Source: Alphaproteobacteria bacterium
Lineage (GTDB): Bacteria; Pseudomonadota; Alphaproteobacteria; Reyranellales; Reyranellaceae
Direction of reading: 5' to 3'
DNA: 64,000 nt
Assembly: GCA_017308235.1 (NCBI GenBank)
Contig: JAFKFL010000027.1
Location: 1-64,000 of the forward strand
Shown here: positions 59,767 to 64,000 of the stretch, one piece after another
How positions within the stretch are numbered: position 1 is the first letter of the stretch
How the letters are laid out: each line of letters opens with the position of its first letter
The notes under the pieces: model-generated
The model's input: only the letters and a program-made list of their open reading frames with translations
Told to the model about the DNA's origin: nothing
Database searches by the model: none
Position numbers and translations under genes: made by a program

Positions 59767-60809
59767 AGATGCCTCAGCCTTTGCCTGGCTTCCTCGTAGA
59801 GATCGAGATAGCGGCCTACGACGATTTCCGGCGAATACTGCTCTACTGCCCGACGCCGGCAGTTCGCCCTGTCAATCGCGCCTGCTTGTTCGACCGCCTC
59901 GCATCCCTCCTCGACCGACCGAATCAAGAAGCCGTCGATGCCCTGTCGCACGATCTCGGTGAGCGATCCGCGTGGACAGGAGATCACCGGCGTGCCGCAG
60001 GCCAGTGCCTCCGCAAAGACGATACCAAACGGTTCATCCCACTGGATCGGCACGACCATGGCACGCGCCTGTCCTAAGAGGTCGCTCTTCTGGCGATCAT
60101 CGACCGGACCGACATAGTCGATGCCATCCCGGCCGATCCAGGGTGCGATCTGCTTGTGCCAGTAGTCGACCTCCGGGCCCGAGTCGGCATGATTGCCGGC
60201 AATGACGAGGCGACGCCCGGTTCTGCGCGCGATCTCGATCGCCCAATGCGCGCCCTTGATGCTTTCGACCCGGCTCAAGAACACCAATGGTGCATCAGGT
60301 GCGACCGACGGCGAGAATTTCAGGGTGTCCATTTCGGCGAAGTTCGCGATGCTCCGCCAATCGCCGCCGCCGCGACGTCCGCACGCCGCGATGTAGTCGC
60401 TGCAGCCCGTGAAGGTAAGCACGTGCGGCGCCGCGAGCTTCGCCGCGAGACCAATCGCGCGCAGCGTTGGATCGCGCTGATAGGACACGACGATGGGGAT
60501 GGCCCCGCGCAGATGCGGCGTGAGATAGGCGACGCGCGAGAAGCTGTGGATGACGTCGGGGCGGAATGATCGGACGGCCTTCCATAAAGCTCGGGTATTG
60601 CGAATCGTATCCAGCCGCGACTGCGAGCGGCGGCCAGGCCAACCATGAAAGACATCGACCGAGGAGGTCGATCCCGCCTTGGCCATCAGGCAAACAACGT
60701 GTCCTCGCACCTGAAGGCGCCGCGCCAGACCATCGACGATGCGCTCGATCCCGCCGTAGAGCCTGGGGGGCACTTCGATTTCGGGATCGGCGGCGAGCAG
60801 GATGCGCAT
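59763..60809 (-). CDS. Glycosyltransferase family 4
   Basis: A 348-residue GT4 enzyme starting MRILLAADPEIEVPPRLYGG, then IERIVDGLARRLQVRGHVVC, PLVFLSRVESIKGAHWAIEI and the donor motif in QWDEPFGIVFAEALACGTPV. The YGGIERIV start is typical of the family. ATG 60809 shares one base with the previous stop (TGATG). Confidence 0.9.
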   Translation of the reverse strand: MRILLAADPEIEVPPRLYGGIERIVDGLARRLQVRGHVVCLMAKAGSTSSVDVFHGWPGRRSQSRLDTIRNTRALWKAVRSFRPDVIHSFSRVAYLTPHLRGAIPIVVSYQRDPTLRAIGLAAKLAAPHVLTFTGCSDYIAACGRRGGGDWRSIANFAEMDTLKFSPSVAPDAPLVFLSRVESIKGAHWAIEIARRTGRRLVIAGNHADSGPEVDYWHKQIAPWIGRDGIDYVGPVDDRQKSDLLGQARAMVVPIQWDEPFGIVFAEALACGTPVISCPRGSLTEIVRQGIDGFLIRSVEEGCEAVEQAGAIDRANCRRRAVEQYSPEIVVGRYLDLYEEARQRLRHL

Positions 60810-62056
60810 CAGCGTCCCGCGTGATGTGTGAACACCGCACCCACCGTCTCGACCAACACCTTCTGCTCGACCTCCCAATTGTAGCGCTGGTCCGCCAGCC
60901 GCCATGCCGTCGCCTTGGCATCGGCGAGCGCAGCGGGCATCGCGGCAAGCCGGTCGAGGACCCGCGCAATGCCCTCCGGGTCGGCCACCGAGACCACGGC
61001 CGCGGCCGATCCGAGATCCAATGCAAACGCACGTTGGGCCGGCGTATCGCTCACCATCACCGGCACACCTGCCAGCAGATAGGTGAAGATCTTGTTGCCG
61101 AGACAGGCACGCTTGTTTGGCGAATTGCCGATCTCCAGAGAAAGGCCGAGGTCGTATGTTGCCGCCAATTTCACCATCTGGTCTGGTGCTGCTGTCGGCA
61201 GCAATCGCACACGCTCAGCCACTCCCAGATCGCGAGCAAGGGCCATCAGCGTGTCGCCGTGACCCCAGCGATTGCTGCCGCGCACATCGAGCGACACTCG
61301 TGCCTTGGCCCGCGCCATTGCGCGCATGAATTCCTGCAGGCCGCGATCCAAGCCGATCGTCTGCGAAAACCAGTAGACGGCGAGATGACCAAGCTCGCGT
61401 GCCTCGGCGGCGCCTGAACCGACCGGCGCAGCCATCGTTTTCGGAAAGACGTTCAGGACGGTCCTTGGATTGACTCCATAACGTGCGGCATAGGCCTTTC
61501 CGATCATTGGCGAAGATGCTGTCACGCAAGTGCACGCCGGCAGGTATGCCTGCTCGATCCGCGTAACGAGCTTCGGTTGGGTGCCGTCTGCATGATCATC
61601 GATCGCCTCGCCCGAATGCAGATCCTCGGCATCGAACGCCAACAGCGCCCGATGGCGGCGCGCCGCCATCGCCGCTGCCGGCAACGCCGGCATATAGTGT
61701 GCAATATAGAGATCGGCGATGACGGCGGACGCAGCGCGCCGCAACGCATAAGCCGGTCCACCATAGGCGTGGCTCGCAACCGGAAGCGGAACCGGCATTC
61801 CGCTCGCCAGGAAGGCCTGCGCGACAGGGCGAGCAGCAGCGGTGATGTATCGCTCGCTCTTATCTCTTGGCAGCCGAACGATCTTCCACGGTGCGCCGCC
61901 TGCGATCTCGTCGTCGAACGGCTTCAGTGCCTCGGTATAGTCGCAGACGACCGCGGTCACATCGTAACCAGCCTGATGCAGCGCATCTGCTTCCTTGACC
62001 AGGCGCGGATTGGACGAAAGGTTGCCCGAGCTCAAGATGCATATCCTGCGCGGCAT
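60809..62056 (-). CDS. Glycosyltransferase, GT-B type
   Basis: A 415-residue protein starting MPRRICILSSGNLSSNPRLV, with ADALHQAGYDVTAVVCDYTE, LLAFDAEDLHSGEA, AYLPACTCVTASSPMIGKAY and LGNKIFTYLLAGVPVMVSDT as the donor-side motif. It is missing a standard E-x7-E but keeps the NKIF/Y-LLAG-P pattern of related transferases. It follows the Wzt-like stop by 4 nt, so it belongs to the same operon. Confidence 0.82.
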   Translation of the reverse strand: MPRRICILSSGNLSSNPRLVKEADALHQAGYDVTAVVCDYTEALKPFDDEIAGGAPWKIVRLPRDKSERYITAAARPVAQAFLASGMPVPLPVASHAYGGPAYALRRAASAVIADLYIAHYMPALPAAAMAARRHRALLAFDAEDLHSGEAIDDHADGTQPKLVTRIEQAYLPACTCVTASSPMIGKAYAARYGVNPRTVLNVFPKTMAAPVGSGAAEARELGHLAVYWFSQTIGLDRGLQEFMRAMARAKARVSLDVRGSNRWGHGDTLMALARDLGVAERVRLLPTAAPDQMVKLAATYDLGLSLEIGNSPNKRACLGNKIFTYLLAGVPVMVSDTPAQRAFALDLGSAAAVVSVADPEGIARVLDRLAAMPAALADAKATAWRLADQRYNWEVEQKVLVETVGAVFTHHAGR

Positions 62057-62060
62057 CGAG

Positions 62061-63383
62061 CTATCCCAGTCGCCGCTCGGAATGGAGGCTCGGTGCCTCC
62101 GCTGTCGGCATAAGCACAAACTCAAGCGGCGCGCTCAGCCGCAATGCCAGATGACCCGTGCCCTGGTCTTGCCGGAAGTCGTAGCCCACGTCGCCGGGAC
62201 TGCACGCATTGACGAAGAACTGCACCGCACCGTCGACCCTATGATCGACGATGGTCGCTGTGCTCGTGGTCTGGAGATCGACGCTGTATTCGCCCGCGGC
62301 CAGGAAGAGCGGATCGAGCGAGAGCCGACATTCGTAACGACCCGCCACCGTCGGCAGAGGAACGTTGTTGAAGCTTGCCGACGAGTAGAGTCCGATCGGC
62401 AAGTTGTGCTGATCGCGCAGGATCACGACAAACGACATCCCGGGCATGCCTGTCGTTTCGACGACGGCATGAAGGCGCAAAGGCGTGCCAGGCGTGAAGT
62501 TCTCGGTCGCCATACCGGCACCATCGACGAGCTTCGCGGAAATCAGGCTTGCATCCTTGCCGCGTCCCCAATCGCGAACTTTTCCGGGTTTGCCGAGCGA
62601 CGCCGTGTAATGCGCGAGCCCGGTGTCGACAGGGCCATCAAATGTGAGTCGCCCGCCTTCGAGCACGATGCTCCGGCGCGTGAGCGCCGCCACCGCCGCG
62701 AAATTGTGACTGACGAACAACACCGTGCGGCCGCTGCCAGCGACCTCCGACAGTCGATTGAGGCAACGTGACTGGAATTCCGCGTCGCCCACGGAAAGAA
62801 CCTCGTCGACGATCAGAATCTCCGCCTCGAGGTGAGCGGCCACAGCGAAAGCAAGGCGGACATACATACCGACCGAATAACGCTTCACCGGCGTGTCGAT
62901 GAACTTGCCAACGCCCGAGAACTCGACGATCTCGTCGAACCGCCGCCGCATCTCGGCCCGACGCATGCCAAGAATGGCGCCATTCAGGAAGATATTCTCT
63001 CGACCGCTCAGCTCGGGATGAAACCCGGTGCCGACCTCGAGCAGGCTATTGACGCGACCATCGATCTCCACCCGTCCTTCGGTCGGCTCGGTGATGCGCG
63101 ACAGGATCTTGAGCAGCGTTGATTTCCCGGCGCCATTGTGGCCGATGATGCTGACCAGTTCGCCGCGCTTGATCTCGAAGTTGAGATCGCGCAATGCCCA
63201 GAACTCTTCGGTCCGCCCGTCGGTGTTGTCGATCGAGCGTCCGCGAAAGAAGTTCGTAGCTTTGTGAAACAGGCCGCGGGCGCCGGCGGTCATGGCCTCG
63301 CGCAACAGCCCGTCACGCTCGATCTTGTGGCCGATGATGAACTTCTTGCCGAGCCCCTCGGCGCGGATAACGGTATCGGCCAT
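62061..63383 (-). CDS. Polysaccharide ABC exporter ATPase with carbohydrate-binding domain (Wzt-like)
   Basis: A 440-residue protein. The N-terminal ATPase has Walker A IIGHNGAGKSTLLKILSRIT, RVNSLLEVGTGFHPELSGRE, signature RYSVGMYVRLAFAVAAHLEA, Walker B EILIVDEVLSVGDAEFQSRC, and switch VLFVSHNFAAVAAL. Residues about 270-430 form the Wzt C-terminal jelly-roll domain (FTPGTPLRLHAVVE, AGRYECRLSLDPLFLAAGEY), which recognises the chain end in E. coli O8/O9a systems. ATG 63383 begins MADTVIRAEGLGKKF, 1 nt after the permease stop. Confidence 0.92.
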   Translation of the reverse strand: MADTVIRAEGLGKKFIIGHKIERDGLLREAMTAGARGLFHKATNFFRGRSIDNTDGRTEEFWALRDLNFEIKRGELVSIIGHNGAGKSTLLKILSRITEPTEGRVEIDGRVNSLLEVGTGFHPELSGRENIFLNGAILGMRRAEMRRRFDEIVEFSGVGKFIDTPVKRYSVGMYVRLAFAVAAHLEAEILIVDEVLSVGDAEFQSRCLNRLSEVAGSGRTVLFVSHNFAAVAALTRRSIVLEGGRLTFDGPVDTGLAHYTASLGKPGKVRDWGRGKDASLISAKLVDGAGMATENFTPGTPLRLHAVVETTGMPGMSFVVILRDQHNLPIGLYSSASFNNVPLPTVAGRYECRLSLDPLFLAAGEYSVDLQTTSTATIVDHRVDGAVQFFVNACSPGDVGYDFRQDQGTGHLALRLSAPLEFVLMPTAEAPSLHSERRLG

Positions 63384-63384
63384 A

Positions 63385-64000
63385 TCAGACGATGTCCGCA
63401 AATTGACGCTCGATGCGGCGAAAGGTGCGAATGCCCCACCACAGGAAGAAGGTGGTGACCGCGAGACTGAGAATGAACCCCGGCAGATAGACGGCGCTTT
63501 CGCCGCCGACAATGCACCAGCGAAAACCGTCGATGATGCCGACCATCGGATTGAGATTGTAGAGGAGCCGCCAGCGCTCGGGCACGACCGAGCTCGGGAA
63601 ACCCACCGGCGAGATATAGAGGCCGAACTGAAGCGCGAACGGAATGACGAAGCGGAAGTCGCGATATTTGACCACGATCGCCGCCGCCCAAATAGCCGGC
63701 CCCAGGCTCGCCAGTAGTGCGAGAACCACGAACAAAGGCATCAGCAGCATCTGCCATCCTGGCACGACGCCGTACCAGATCATCAGCACGGCCAGGATGG
63801 CGAGGCTCACCGCAAAATCGATAACGACGACCAGCACCGTCGCCAACGGCACGATAAGGCGCGGGAAGTAGACCTTGCTGATCAGGTTGGAGTTGGCGAT
63901 CACGCTGGTCGACGCATCGCCAAGAATCGACGAGAACAGAGTCCACGGCAGCAGGCCGCCAGCCACCACGATCGCATAGGGCACGGCCGTGTCGGCGGCG
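63385..64000 (-). CDS. Polysaccharide ABC exporter permease (Wzm-like), N-terminus beyond the window
   Basis: The frame is open at base 64000 and ends at 63385, giving about 204 C-terminal residues of an ABC-2 permease. PYAIVVAGGLLPWTLFSSIL, NLISKVYFPRLIVPLATVLV, KYRDFRFVIPFALQFGLYIS, PVGFPSSVVPERWRLLYNLN and PMVGIIDGFRW are classic Wzm/TagG signatures, with about five membrane segments visible. It exports the undecaprenyl-linked polysaccharide with the adjacent Wzt-like ATPase. Truncated only by the window edge. Confidence 0.92.
   Translation of the reverse strand, partial: AADTAVPYAIVVAGGLLPWTLFSSILGDASTSVIANSNLISKVYFPRLIVPLATVLVVVIDFAVSLAILAVLMIWYGVVPGWQMLLMPLFVVLALLASLGPAIWAAAIVVKYRDFRFVIPFALQFGLYISPVGFPSSVVPERWRLLYNLNPMVGIIDGFRWCIVGGESAVYLPGFILSLAVTTFFLWWGIRTFRRIERQFADIV

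Overview
This is a high-GC window that looks like it comes from an alphaproteobacterium, probably a soil or rhizosphere organism of the Hyphomicrobiales/Rhodospirillales type. The evidence is an alphaproteobacterial-style MreB at the left edge, many ABC importers paired with catabolic enzymes, luciferase-like (LLM) flavin monooxygenases, an Irr-box-like element before katG, and ExoP-type polysaccharide genes. The exact taxon is inference. No rRNA, tRNA, CRISPR array, transposase or integrase was recognised.

Layout. 1-6 kb: partial mreB and gloB, then a minus-strand operon of an MFS carrier, a translationally coupled 66-codon small ORF, a GhrA-type hydroxyacid dehydrogenase and a frameshifted LLM oxidoreductase, then a metallophosphoesterase. 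6-11 kb: a divergent pair, an OYE/trimethylamine-dehydrogenase-like flavoprotein and a dimethylglycine/sarcosine-dehydrogenase-like enzyme, suggesting N-demethylation of a methylated amine or betaine. 11-13 kb: an AT-richer oxygenase-like orphan, a decayed PAS gene and two conserved hypotheticals. 13-22 kb: a tight eight-gene operon of three LLM monooxygenases and a complete Dpp/Opp-type importer. 22-26 kb: an ArnT-like glycosyltransferase and katG.

26-39 kb: a coherent minus-strand catabolic cluster with a Fe/thiamine/phosphonate-type ABC importer, an HSL-type esterase, a homoprotocatechuate-type extradiol dioxygenase, a RidA protein, a Crp/Fnr regulator and a HyuA/HyuB pair, with an M20 peptidase transcribed divergently. 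Two copies of one 16-bp palindrome (TGTATC-N4-GATACA) lie before the ATPase and the binding-protein genes. The cluster's own Crp-family protein has Val where E. coli CRP has Glu181, the residue that reads the base position at which this palindrome differs from the CRP site. It is therefore a good candidate regulator for a possibly undescribed pathway.

39-44 kb: a PadR-like/DUF2325 operon with a promoter and a possible leader peptide, an MBL-fold hydrolase and a nitrilase-family amidase. 44-64 kb: a large exopolysaccharide locus with two homologous BBP2-type outer-membrane barrels, a nucleotide-sugar dehydrogenase, a BY-kinase with an adjacent PPP phosphatase, a short OPX protein, a secreted PLQ-repeat protein, six glycosyltransferases, a Wzy-like polymerase and a Wzm/Wzt ABC exporter that runs off the right edge. 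The short OPX protein plus barrels fits a composite OPX/beta-barrel export route. Finding both a Wzy-like protein and Wzm/Wzt in one locus is unusual.
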